A stretch of 64,000 nucleotides of DNA from Elmis aenea (GCA_947652605.1 OX393576.1:56334966-56398965); one strand, 5' to 3'; shown: positions 32,411 to 44,789, counted from the stretch's first letter. Translations and numbers: made by a program. Notes: generated by a model not told the origin, from the letters alone.

Positions 32411-35104
32411 TGTGTGAGTTACTTAGAATTGCAATATGGAACGCCAATGGCCTGAGTCAACATGCGCAGGAAGTTACATATTTCTTGCAGATGAACAAAA
32501 TCGACTTGTTACTAATATCGGAAGCACACCTTACCAATAAAAGTCACATCAAAATACCAAACTACTGTATCTACTACACAACACACCCAAATGGAAGAGC
32601 ACATGGAGGAACGGCAGTCATTATACGGCAAAATATCAAACATTGGGAATTAGAGCAACACAGTTGTGACTACCTCCAAGCTACAAGTATTGCCCTACAG
32701 GATCATATAGGCACGCTAATAGTGTCAGCAGTATACTGCCCACCCAAATACAATAACAAAAAGCAACACTACGAACAATACTTTAAAACATTGGGAAACA
32801 GATTTATATCTGGTGGTGACTTCAACGCCCAAAAATCCACTATGGGGCTCAAGGCTTACTACAACAAAAGGCAGAGAGTTATTAGCTGCTATGAAAAATA
32901 ATAACTTACGATGCTTGGCAACGGGAGAACCTACCTACTGGCCCACTGATCTTCGCAAGATCCCTGATGCCATCGACTTTGCAATTACAAAAGGCATAAA
33001 CGTCAAACAATGTAAAACTGCAACGTCATTAGACCTTTCTTCAGATCATTCTGTTATTATGATAACAATGTACACACAAATACAACATAAACAGAAACAA
33101 CCTACATTATATTCTAGGCATACGGACTGGGACGCATTTAGAACACGTCTGGACGAACTAATTGACCAGAATATACCTTTAAAAACAAAAGAAGATGTAA
33201 ACGACGCAGTCTATGATATTACAAAATCCATACAAGAAGCTGCCTGGCAAGCAACCCCAGACGCCCATGAAACGCAAATCAAAGAAGTTTGCCCAATAGT
33301 AATTAAAGAAAAAATTGCAGAAAAGCGCAAGCTACGCAAGCGATGGCAAACAACGCGTTCAGAAATTGACAAAAGAAAATTTAACAAGGCTGCACAAGAC
33401 CTCAAGAAACTAATCGTGAGTATCAAAAATCAAGCGATACAAGAATATCTCAGCAATCTCACTGCGACAGATGCAACAGACTTTGCCTTGTGGAAAGCCA
33501 CCCGCAAAATGAAACGTCCACAACAAGCAGCACCACCTGTGAAAGACGAAAAAGGAAACTGGGCGAGAAATGACAGTGAAAAAGCATGTGCCTTTGCTAA
33601 ACATCTCGAAAAAGTGTTTCAACCTTTTCCCACTCATCTAAACGCAGATGAAGAAGGAGAAATCTATAACTTTCTAGAAGCACCATTCCAAATGGAATTA
33701 CCTATGAAAAATTATACACTGTCCGAGATTAAACACGGTATTCTAATTCAAATTAATCCAAAAAAAACACCAGGTTGGGATCTAATTACTGGCAAAGTAC
33801 TACAAGAAGTAACACCTAAATGTATGAAAGCCATACGAGATATCTTCAATGCCATCATAAGAATAAAGTATTTCCCCAGTCCATGGAAAATAGCGCAGAT
33901 AATTATGATACCAAAGCCAGGGAAAAACTTAAGCGATACAGCATCGTATAGACCCATTAACTTATTACCTGTGTTATCCAAGTTGTTCGAAAAACTACTG
34001 TTAAAACGACTTAAGCCAATATTGGAAGAAAGAGAATTAATACCCAGCCATCAGTTTGGATTTCGTAATCAGCACAGTACAATAGAACAAGTGCACAGAA
34101 TTGTGAAAGAAATAAGTAACAACTTAGAATGTAAAAGATATTGTTCTGCTGTGTTTTTAGATGTCAAACAAGCGTTTGATAAAGTATGGCATGTAGGCCT
34201 ATGCCACAAACTTAAAAAAGTACTGCCGCACCAGTTTTACGAAATCCTTTCATCTTACTTGAAAGACAGATGGTTCCTAGTCAAGCAGCGAGATGAGATC
34301 AGATTTACACACCATTGCATCTGGAGTACCTCAGGGCAGCGTGTTGGGGCCAGTACTCTACACTCTATTTACAGCCGACATACCTACAACTAATTTAACA
34401 ACTGTAGCCACATTTGCTGATGATACAGCCATACTAGCATCGGACACCAACCCTGCCGATGCATCCGCAAAAATCTACAAAACAATCTTATCATGGTCGA
34501 AAAATGGCTGAGAAAATGGAGATTACAGGTCAACAACCTAAAATCTGCACATGTGACGTTCACCATGAGAAGAGGGTCATGTCCATCAGTGACACTAAAC
34601 AATACTCCAATACCACAAGCTGAAGATGTGAAATATCTTGGTATATATCTCGATAGGAGGCTCACATGGCGAAAACACATTTTTACTAAGAGAAAGCAGC
34701 TGGGACTCAAATTTAGCCAGTTATATTGGCTAACTGGCAGAAAATCACAACTGGAAATTGGAAACAAGCTCCTGCTTTACAAAACCATAGTAAAACCTAT
34801 ATGGTCATACGGCATTCAGCTCTGGGGTACTGCCAGCAATTCTAACATAGAAATCCTCCAGCGATTCCAAAACAAAGTACTAAGAAGCATTGTGGATGCG
34901 CCATGGTATGTGCCTAATCACATAATTCAAAGTGATCTTAAAACTAAAACAGTGCGTGAAGAAATTAAAAGGTTCTATGTGAAATACCAAGACAGACTTA
35001 TTGTGCATCCAAACATCCTAGCCACACAACTCTTAGAAAACAACGATGAAATCAGAAGACTCAAACGGTTTAAACCATCGGACTTACCTACCAGGTTTGA
35101 TTAG
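32410..35104 (+). pseudogene. LINE ORF2: endonuclease and reverse transcriptase, three frameshifts
   Basis: The start ATG overlaps the ORF1 stop in TAATG. The endonuclease (about 32410-33080) shows IWNANGL, LISEAHLT, GGTAVIIR, GGDFNA and SDHS. A base insertion near 32826 shifts the frame inside it. The reverse transcriptase follows, with KKTPGWD, RPINLLPVLSKLFEKLLLKR, HQFGFRNQHST, FLDVKQAFDKVWH, SGVPQGSVLGPVLYTLF and the catalytic FADD at about 34415-34426. Further shifts lie near 34295 and 34490. The C-terminal region (KYLGIYLDRRLTWRKH, YGIQLWGTAS) is typical of Jockey. It would nick target DNA and prime cDNA synthesis from it. Confidence 0.92.
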
Positions 35105-36730
35105 TTATACGCTTTGATACGTTCCACATTGTAAATAAATAATTAGGTAGATAATAGTACAAGGAAGAGAACCGTCAATGGACTGTTCTCAGCAAGTTTA
35201 GTTTAGGTTTAGTTTTAGTTTAGTTTAAGCTAACACAACATTTACTTATTGTTCAAAAGCAACAGATTGTAAATAAACAGGGATTTAAAAAAAAAAAAAA
35301 ATCTTCAATCGTTATCATAGCGTTATTGGGTATCTTTACGTTACGTTTTCTATCCCTGGTAATACCTAACACTTTACTTTATAATATTGAGTACGCAGAA
35401 ACCCAAACAAAACAGAAATGTAAATGTAAAATACATAAATTTATCATAAAAAATAATTAGTAGTAATTAACTGAAAAGTATGTTATGAAATTAATATTAA
35501 TTTTATTAAACGTACAAAAAGACTGTTGTACTGTAATACGTTTAGTATTGCTTAAAGATCAGGGCCAGATTTAGGGGGGCGCGAGCAGTGCAACTGCCCA
35601 GAGCGACAAATTTGGAGAACGGTTAATTTGGTAGAAAGAGAAAATTAAAATCAATAAAAACCAGTAAAAAATCAGAGCATACATAAATACATCAGAGTAC
35701 TAGTGTACTTGTGAGTAGGTACAACAATATTTCTTCAATGGTAAAGCGTTTAGGATGAGTTTAAAGTTAATCATTCCACTTTGAATATAATTTCATTCTA
35801 ATTTTCTTACAAATGTTATTTACTATGTTTTACATAGAGGGTTGACTGAGAATAAGAGCTAAGGTGACCATTCGTCCCCGATTTTCGGGGACAGTCCCCG
35901 AAACAAGACTCAAGTCCCGGATTATTCTTGTCCCCGTAAAATTTTATAACTTCCTTGTTTATTATCATCTTTCTGCGATTTTTTTAAAATTACTCTCTTC
36001 GATTGGCCATATTGCACTGTAAAAAATAATTCTTTACAAGATTTAACAACTGTCAAATAACTTTAATGTGCGACCTCGTAAATTTTGGAAAGCGCGCGTA
36101 GCGTAAAATGTCACATATGAGAAATTTTTTATTTTTATAAGTAGGTCACTACTATATCGAGACGAAATTGTAACCAACTATTAACGGAGTTATTGCAACA
36201 AACAGAAGCAGATATCTTTGTCTTTGTGGCGTCTTGACGTGTGCAGTTTTTTAAACACTGTTATTTTCTGAAAAATAATGCCAACAGTTCTTTTTAAATT
36301 TAGATCACAATAAACTTACCATCATGAAAGATACAACAGCGCTTTTTTTCCTATTTCATAATTATTTAATAATAAAAAAAGTTTCAAAAAATTGTAGAAA
36401 AGTGATAAATGCTTATAAAAATTTAAAAATTGTGCCAATTTGCTGATGTTAACACATCTTAATCTTATGTAGTTTTTGATTATGAAAAACTTTTATGTGT
36501 ACACTATTATTGTCGTAAAATAATCAGGGGAGCAAATATTTGCAAATATTTAATTTTGCATGGTAAAGTCCTTTGTACGATATTTTTAGTATATTTTGAT
36601 ATTGTAATAAAAACTTGTCGTTGCATATAACAATTCTAATATCCCTCGCGAATCAGTTCCTCCGCAAACCGTAAAATATTTTGTGTTTACGTTCTTATTT
36701 TATTTATTAAAAAAAGGATGTTATATTTTT

Positions 36731-37342
36731 TTGTACCGGATGATCCTAATTACACAAAAAATAATTTTTGTAATACAATGTCTAAACGTTAAAACTCACT
36801 ACCTGTTATAAAAACACCTGAAAAATCCAAAGTCGCAAAAAGTTGCAGTCTATTTTTGATGTGTATGAAATTAGTACCTTTGTTTAATCTTACGCTGCAA
36901 AAAGTTTTACCCAATAATACCCAAAAGTATAACAAAATTACTCGAAAATTAAAGATTTAACAAAAATAAGGTTAAGTTTTACTACTTTGACCAAAATGAA
37001 ATTACTGCTTGGGTTTTGCATAATTCAAATTTAAAATGTATTTACAGTATAATACATACCTGCAGTAGAACAATCCATAATTTAAATCGTAACTTTAAAT
37101 ATAAAAACTAAATACAATCACTTTTTAAACGACGACGTTTACGTGGTAACTGACAATAGATCCCTGTATTGCTCACCGTCAACTTTCATCTAATCACACA
37201 CACGTGGAATGTCAAATTTTAAAAAAATGTGTCGTTGTTTTATAGGTATTTAAATTGTACAGGCAACAAGTTTTATGAGCATATCTACCATTTTTGAAAA
37301 TCGACTTTTGGCCAGGTTTTCTACGCAAATACTCCTATGTGC
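36731..37342. other. Block in copy B that replaces a different block of copy A
   Basis: Copy A has about 305 unrelated bases (about 6940-7245, including the right end of the CAGGGCC element); copy B has about 611 (starting GTACCGGATGATCC). Similarity resumes at GCGCTGTGCAGAAATAGTC in both. No TIR or TSD is evident, so this resembles a deletion with replacement rather than a simple insertion. Nothing coding is recognised in it. Confidence 0.6.
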
Positions 37343-37690
37343 GCTGTGCAGAAATAGTCTGAAATTAAATCACAAACATATCTTCTACAAATGATTTAGG
37401 AATAACGGATACACCTTAAGACACTTACTAAGCAAATGGCTAAATAAGTAAATACGTTCACAAAATGTGTGTACATCAGATCAGACACGTTATTTATCGT
37501 AGAAATATTGTCCTGCAAAAATTTTACTGGACGTAACGTTGCCGCTCGTTGTCTTATCGCTTACGTTGCTTCAATATAAATGCTTTTATAAATAAATAAT
37601 AGAACTAATTTTATATGAAACGATACGATTTCGTTACGATAATATAAATGCACCTTTAAACAATTTAAACGAATCTCTCTTGCCATGCTC

Positions 37691-39747
37691 CCCAACTAGC
37701 ACAATTGGTGGAGGAAACGTAGTGGCGACTACAAAAAAAACTTTAAAGTGTTTCGCCACTAGTCGCGACTACGTAATAGGAACATTCCTATTACGTGCCT
37801 ATTACCAAAGTGGGGAATAATTTTCCGGTTGCCACACCGTCCCGGCGGAGTCCCTGGAACTTCTCCTGCTACGTTCCACTTCCGTTGCTTTCACGTAGTG
37901 GCGACGTCCCGGTGTGGTAACGACGACTTTTACGGAACTTGACCACACTGTTTCTTACTTTGTCACACAAATTATTTTATTTTCATCTATCTTTTTCTCT
38001 GATACTCTCCCACCATCCTTCCACTTTTCCCTAACTATATAGAACTCATAATGGAATAAATACTCTAGACTCTAGACTACCATCATGAATAATTATATCA
38101 GCTAAACTAGCACAATTTACTGAAGACCTGGGTGTCAAAACTAAAACGAATGCCACTTTAATGTGAAATATAACTATAATACCTCTAAATTTGACCACGC
38201 GCCCTCAAAATTTGCGTTTTTGATTCCAAAATAAAAAATAAAAAATAAACCTTATCCGAAAAAAAGTACACCCAGATGCCGAAGACTCTTATTTTAATGT
38301 TCTATGAAATTGAAAACCAATGATTATGCATTAATTTGCCATATTTCGTGAAGAATTAATTTTTTTGTACTCCATGTTACGTGATATAAACACATCTTTG
38401 ATAATGGCGGCGTCATTTTTGTCTGTAAATATGGCGCATTTCCGAAACAATAACTTTGAAGTCGTTTCCACTGAAATATGGGACTTGAAAGTAACTTTCT
38501 CTTTGAAGGTAGTAACGGGAACTAAAAACATAACATTAACGTTATTTTCACCTCAAAGTACCCCATGGAACGACAGCTTAATGCATAGCGTTACTTTAAA
38601 GTCGCAGTTACACAAATTATGTGTTTGAAGTTCCCGTCGCTACTCCAATGTGGCGACTGGAACTTTAAGTACGTTAACCTAAAATTTTAATGTCAAATAA
38701 AGACAGGTTTAAAGATTAACGCTATTTAATGTAAAGGTTGTTTACAATGTGCACAATTTCAATCTGTAAGCGTTCATCTGTGCATTTCTTATCACAGTTA
38801 AACAACTTTTTGTCGTAACTTTTTGTTGCGACCTTTTAGCAGTTGAAAATCTTGCCTCTCTTCTGTCTAAGAAGAAATTTAAAATTTAAATTTTTATTTT
38901 GTTAACAACTAACTTCTTGGAATTTTTCGAAAATAAAACATGCATTGTATTCCTCTCTAAATGAGCTTTCCGACGATATGCCAACCGACCACCCTTACAT
39001 TTAAAAAAAAAATTATTACGGGTTGTTGCACCCCTCTGGATGAAGATATCCCAAAAGCAATACTGCTGAAATGTATCCGGCGAAAAACTAAAATCGACGT
39101 GTTTTCGCAGGTTTTACCGATATTTTGTATTCCCAAGTTACAGAATTTATTCCAGTTAAAGTTATAACCCTGTAACTTATCTACTGTAGGCTTCATGATG
39201 TTCAGCTCGAACAAGGTCTTGAATGTTAGCACTAAACCAGGACTATGTGGTGGAAATTACTTCATGGTGTACATAAATGGTTACTGCTGCCAGAAAGTAG
39301 CAATGCAGAGTGAAATTCACTACTGCTGGTGGCGGAAGTATACTTTGCAACCGTTATATATTACTAAGAAGTTCAACGACTTAAAAGTCTATTATAAAAG
39401 TCCCCAAGACGTCGGGGGAACTATCAAAACTACTTCAAGGTGTTAACCACTTCAAAGTCGCGTTTTGGTAACATGGGTTAGTCGCTGCTACCATGGTTTA
39501 CCACTTTGAAGTTCAAAAAACTTCAAAGTAGTGCTACTGGTAACTGCGACGTCCTCAATACCATGAATCCTACCTAAAAGTTATGTAACTATAAAGTGAC
39601 CATTAAAGGTTGAAACTACGTTTTTGCAACTGTAAATGTGTAAAATAAAGTAATTTCTGCTACAAAGTTGTGAATTTGGTGGCGGTTACGTAGTTGCTAC
39701 TCTGTCCAAGTTCCGATCTCAGTTTTCGTCACTTTGGTGCTAGTTGG
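37691..39747. mobile_element. DNA transposon of unassigned superfamily (2057 bp), short TIRs
   Basis: The 12-bp TIRs CCCAACTAGCAC and GTGCTAGTTGGG bound an insertion whose empty site, CATGCTCCTTTATGG, is preserved in copy A near 7598-7612. The filled site reads CATGCTC before and TCCTTTATGG after, giving a 2-bp duplication TC (or 3 bp if one terminal C is ambiguous). The interior is non-coding but repeats GTGGCGAC/GTCGCCAC and ACTTCAAAGT/ACTTTAAAGT motifs in both orientations, concentrated towards the ends (for example 37720-37930 and 39440-39700). No transposase motif was found; non-autonomous. It removes the end of the Harbinger relic. Confidence 0.8.
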
Positions 39748-40605
39748 GTCCTTTATGGTTGAAATATTCAACGTATTCTTCCCTTATTTTCGGGTGTCTG
39801 TTAAACCCACCCTGTATATTATCAATGTTTTCGTTACTTGGGGTTACTCCTACAGTCTCAACAGCCTTCTGTGAAAAACAGTCTGGAGGAGCATAGCTAC
39901 CACTACCACCACAAAGCCTGCGAAGAAAGTTATGCAGAACGCAACATGCCATTAACACGCTTTCAATATTATTTGTCGGTGTTAAATTAATAGTTGTATG
40001 AAATATTCAAAAACGAGCTGTTAAACTACCGAAAACATTTTCGATTATCCTGTACTGGTTAATGGTTTCAAAAAGTTCGGTCTCAGAGCAAAAGCTTTAT
40101 CGCCCAAAAAATCGTAATTAAGGGGCCTGTTGCACACTGTACTTGCTTTTGGTATTTTTAAATGGTCTACAATTAGTTTTTTTAATAAAAAGCTGAGTTT
40201 TCAATGACACCACCGTCAGATATAGGTACGACAGTTTGTGCCAAAGTCCACCATGATAAATTCATGGTTTGCATTTGCAATAGCTAAAGTATCATACAGT
40301 TATATCCTTTGTAGTTATAAAAGAATGATCCACTTTCTGGCGGAGGTGATATTTTAACGTGTTTGCCATCGACAGCGCCAAGGCAGTGAGGAAAGTTTCA
40401 CCGTTCTTCAAACTGCTTTGCTATTTCGATCCATTCTTTTTTTGAAGATGGGAACTGAAGCAAACAGCAATAAATACATCTTTTGTCATAACATAACATG
40501 TTTGATATTAGTGCAATTTTTTTTTGCAGGAGACTGAGGAATGCGATTATAACTCTGTGGATGAAATGCCACAGTCCCTAAAATGAAGTTGTAAATCCTA
40601 CGACA
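39748..40605 (-). pseudogene. HARBI1-like transposase, decayed (copy B)
   Basis: Same fragments and mostly the same stops as copy A, so decay preceded the duplication. The last codons are separated by the 2057-bp element, their remnant lying just left of 37691. Confidence 0.72.
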
Positions 40606-40616
40606 CCATCTGTAAA

Positions 40617-40848
40617 GTCCGTAAGATCGAGGACTTTGGGGACACCAAACCGAAACCGAAAGCGAAAAAGTAGTGACGCGGATGATGTTTTGAATGTTAT
40701 AAGAGAGAGGATAGTTCAACACAGCTCTATGAGTCGCTACGATTTTGCAGCCAAAAATTGGTCAGAAAAATTACAATCTCTGCCCACTGAACAAAGAATA
40801 TTTGCTGAGAAGCTCATTTCCGATATCTTCTACGAAGCGGAGTTAGGG
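40617..40848 (+). pseudogene. Harbinger partner exon (copy B), truncated
   Basis: Identical in frame to the copy A exon through the ISDIF(Y/H)EAELGR region. A deletion then joins it to the right end of a hAT MITE, so the Pro/Ser-rich tail is lost. Confidence 0.5.
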
Positions 40849-40874
40849 CGCGCCCCACAGGTTGGAAACCACTG
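40849..40874. mobile_element. hAT MITE, right end only (copy B)
   Basis: Ends GGTTGGAAACCACTG, followed by CCCTAGTA (40875-40882). It is the complementary half of the insertion whose left end survives at 8923 in copy A. Confidence 0.75.
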
Positions 40875-41713
40875 CCCTAGTATCACATATCGATCGAGCA
40901 GAGCGAGAGCGACATTTCATAGTGGCTTTCATTGTCACATAATTTCAAATCATGGCCAACTTCATTGATAATGTGCTCCACCACTTATGTATATGACCGT
41001 CTCGATTGACAATATACATAATTCCTACATAAACATCAAAAAGTACATCAGCTGGCTTTCTATGAAGTATATCAATAACAAATTTTTTTTAAATTGTTCG
41101 TCGCACAATCTTTGTAGTATTTCTTTAAATGTTGGACGATTAATAATTTTGTACAACCATTCATAACAATATTTATTAAAATTATCGCGGTTGTGTACTT
41201 TAATCGACTTTAATATTATTAACTTGACATTATTTAACATTAAGGACATCAAAAAATTAATCATCTTGAGAGTAAAACTTGATATACTTTTTGACGGTTG
41301 TTTTTAACTTTTTACAACAATTAAAAATTAGTAATTATTGGAACAGTCATATAAGTACCATAACGCATTTTGAATTAAGTTGGCCACGTTTCAAATAAAC
41401 AGGTGTGCATAACTAATATGCGTTCAAATGAGAAAGTCATCAAGGTTTTGATTTTCTATTCAATTGATAACTATCTAATTTGAACACCCTTTATAAAATG
41501 TGTATAAAAAGGTTGGGCCGCTCCAGGCGTTGTGTAATTTTTATTTAATTTTAGTTACGTTGCTATTGTGTTGAACTTGAAAATAAACAGTTTGTCAAGG
41601 AGGTATTTTATTATTTCTTCTTCGCATTAATTATTGATAATTGTGAAAAAAAAGGAAAAAATAAACAACAATGCATGTTCAATAATATCAAACAGTCAAA
41701 CATAAACAAATTT

Positions 41714-42316
41714 AATCAAAAGAGCACCATGTGAAACAAATTAAAATACAAAACAATTGGATTTAAAATATATCTCTGCCACAAACATCCTTACAATAAC
41801 AACAATATTCCAGTAAAACAAATAATTGCCCAAATTGAAACTGCTATCGAAACAACCCGGTATACAGTTTTAATTTTATCAATTATTGCCTAACCTTCAA
41901 TTACATTTGGTGTTTAATTTAAATTTTTTGTGCTTTTATACCAGGGGAGGATAATGGTAGGCTCAAGGGGGCTTAGTCACCCTAGCCCCCATAACTACTC
42001 CAAAGATTGTATTTCAGAAGTGCATTTTTGCCCTTTCACTAGTTTTTGCAGTTGCGTAATGCCTGGAACCTTCGTTTTATGTACAATTGCTATATAAACT
42101 GGCTGTTTTACTTTCAAAGGTGTTATATTCGTTATTCAAAAAGACTGGTAAAAACCAGCGGTATCTGGATGTAATAATGTTGACCATTTGTGTTAAGTAA
42201 AATTCATTTTTAATTTCAGACGCTGTTGAAAGCAATTAGTTTATAAATGCTTAAACCGGTTAAATGATTTAATAATGTGATGTAAATAAATTAAAGTTAT
42301 AATCAACAATATGATT
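41714..42316. other. Non-coding DNA with a possible hAT end
   Basis: No gene. CAGGGGAGGATAATGG near 41943, followed by GGGGGCTTAGTCACCCTAGC, resembles the end of the element at 43764, but no partner end was found. Confidence 0.4.
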
Positions 42317-42889
42317 TACCCGGCGTTGCACGGGTGATTACAATTATTTTCTTTTATCAATCACAGACTGCGAGCGCGGCCGAGACTCTTGTCTCTTCGT
42401 TAGTAGCAGATTTACTAATTACTTTTTTAACTTGAATAAGCCCAATAATTCCAAATCATACACAAATGACATACTCTGATCAATCATCTTTTCATTTTCT
42501 TATAATTCCTTAAAAAATAACTATTTATTGCTTAAAAATTGAATAATAACTCAAATTTATTTTCTTTCGGGTTGTTTCAATTAAAAATGTACTAATAAAA
42601 ATAATATTTCATGTACATTTATTACTAATTGTATACAAAACAATCTTTACTTGTGAAATACATCGCGCCGTATCGTGTTACGGCCACATATTTGCCTACG
42701 TAAGATTGAATCCCGTCCAAGTAATTATTATTATTATTATTTTTTTTAAATATGTGCTTGTACTTAAAGTTTGACGTTAGATCTGCTAGGTCCTAAATAG
42801 TAACTGTGCAAAATTTGGACCCGATCGGTCAACGGACCTAGGATTCTATAGCGAACAAACAAACAAAAGCTCTTTTATATATATAGATT
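42317..42889 (+). mobile_element. SINE/RTE-tail-like retroelement
   Basis: Starts near CCCGGCGTTGCACGGGT. A box-B-like AGATTGAATCCCGTCC lies at about 42702-42717. It ends with a GTGCAAAATTTGGACCCGAT, CGAACAAACAAACAAA and TATATATATAG series, resembling the 3' ends of RTE-mobilised insect repeats. Boundaries and the single-element interpretation are uncertain. Confidence 0.45.
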
Positions 42890-43116
42890 ACAAGTTTTTG
42901 TGTAAAACTTCTTGTAGAAATGCTCCACCAATTTCAAATTTCGCTTATTTTCATTATAAGCTTTCTTATTTTTAAATATTACAGTTTTTATTAGTTTTGT
43001 ATTGTTTTAAAAAACTGAATGGCCATTTAAGGTTTTACTGTCAAAAGTATCTTAACAAATAGACTAAAATTTCATAGAATCGCTTGCTAGGCAGCCAAAA
43101 TTTCTTAATAATTATA

Positions 43117-43528
43117 CAGGGTGGTCCACATATAAGTATTTTCTTCCCTCTTTTCAATAATATAAGGTTTAATGTATTCATTTTGATGTTTAGGCTCAAA
43201 ACAAATATAATTCATCAAAAAGTCCCTATGAAGCTATAGAGTGCCATGAAACAAAAGACAATTTAGTTATTATTTTACAGTGCGTAAGAAAATCAATAAC
43301 TTTTTCCCCAAAAATATATTGTTATCATTAAGTATAACCGAGTTATTAACGGTTTAACAAAACATCTATTTTGATTTTTGTTTATTATCTAGCGTGCCAT
43401 GAAATTTTTTTAAAACATTAAAGCATCACTAAATTGGTTTCAGGAAGGGGAACAATTTAAACTTCTTTGTAGCCCTTAATGTTAACGAGATCCCAATAGT
43501 GGTTGGTCCTTCTATATGGAACACCCTG
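43117..43528. mobile_element. CAGGGTGG-type MITE (412 bp)
   Basis: TA-CAGGGTGGTCCACATATA at left and TATATGGAACACCCTG-TA at right. The interior is non-coding. Confidence 0.75.
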
Positions 43529-43763
43529 TATATACTCTTTAATAAGTGGATATGTATGTTGTATGTAACATACTTATTAGAGTAATAAACGTTTTCGTAT
43601 TTTGTAAAGTCATAAAATTGGAAAATAGAATTTAATAGCATTTTCGCATACATTTATCAGTTTAATATTGGAAAGTAAAATATGCGAACTATAATATCTT
43701 ATAATTAGGAGTTAATAATAAGGTAATCTATATACATTACCTTGCAAATAAACAGGTTGGTAG

Positions 43764-44231
43764 CATTGGCGTAGTTATGGGAGGATCAGGGGGGCTAAGC
43801 CCCCCGAGTCCTCATTGGCCCCCCTGGCCTAAAAAACACAAAAAATTCAAACCAAACACCAAACTTAATTGACAAAATTGAAACTGTATTATGTTGAATA
43901 AAACAATGACTTAATTAATGTCGCTGTGACCTCTTTGAAAAAACAGCAATGTTGATGGTGCTGATTCTTTAGATCTGGGAACTTTAGATACACAACTCAG
44001 GCAGTACTTGCTTGATACTTATCCATTCACAAGATTTGGATTGCAAAACAGATCGTTTTCATCAAAATATTATAAACTTTATAATTGTGTATTAAAGTAG
44101 AGTTGGGATATTTTGAGTAACGCCCGGATTCAACAAAAGTTCAAAAGTGAGGACCTTTTTTTTTTAAGCTCACAGCCTCAGTCACCTGGGGCTACAGCCC
44201 CCCCTGGACCTTGGGGCTAACTACGCCAATG
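43764..44231. mobile_element. hAT MITE (468 bp)
   Basis: TIRs CATTGGCGTAGTTA and TAACTACGCCAATG are flanked by a perfect 8-bp duplication GTTGGTAG (43756-43763 and 44232-44239). GGGGCTAAGCCCC-type motifs lie just inside the ends. Confidence 0.9.
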
Positions 44232-44789
44232 GTTGGTAGATATTATAATAATTTTTAAGTATATAAGCAGAATATCATAATTTAAATCAAAAAATGAATT
44301 CGTCTGCCATCTACCGCAAGATATTGCAATTATAATTGTGGATAGAGTAGTTTTCATTCAGGATAGAACTTGTTTAATTATAACAAATAATAATGTATGT
44401 CGTTGAAGTTGGCTTGGGATTTGGATTGGGTTCTGTTCTCGGATAACTCATATTACGGTGGACCAGATAATAAGTCAACATGATTTTAAAACCATTAAAA
44501 AAAAAAACAAATCGGCTTTATCACAATGTTTATGCAAGTAGTGCATTGATGTGTCCCATCACTGTGAATCGTAACAAATAAAAACCAAATATTTTACAGA
44601 GATAAAAATGTTTCACTGTAATTCAAAATCTTTTAATACATACATACAAAACACCCTCTTAGCTGAGTTAAAAAAATTTTTTTTTCGAGAAAACGAAAAA
44701 TTCTTTCACTTTTATATTTTACACACTTATCAGGTAGGCCATTAGGTCTTTGAAAATAAATTTTGAACTTGATTTTATTTAAGCTCGTA

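Larger units (their letters stand above)
30400..35301 (+). mobile_element. Jockey-like non-LTR retrotransposon (LINE), about 4.9 kb
   Basis: Two ORFs in the order ORF1 (zinc-knuckle RNA-binding protein) then ORF2 (endonuclease plus reverse transcriptase), no RNase H domain, and a poly(A) tail at about 35287-35301: the Jockey layout. The 5' boundary is approximate; the GC-richer leader (about 30420-30617) looks like a 5'UTR. The 3' leader before the tail has TTTAGTTTAG-type repeats. ORF1 is split by a MITE and ORF2 has three frameshifts, so this copy is dead. No TSD was found: DNA after the tail is the duplicated segment B, and DNA before the element is unrelated to it. Confidence 0.9.
35303..41713 (+). 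repeat. Duplicated segment, copy B
   Basis: Same content and order as 5513-9826, in direct orientation 25-30 kb away. It starts at CTTCAATCG immediately after the LINE poly(A) tail and ends at ACATAAACAAATTT (41713). Longer than A because of the 2057-bp insertion at 37691-39747 and a replaced block at about 36731-37342. It lacks the middle of the partner exon. Confidence 0.9.

Noticed and set aside
38331..39446. Open frames inside the CCCAACTAGCAC element as its transposase
   Set aside because: Short, overlapping on both strands and without conserved motifs; the element appears non-autonomous.
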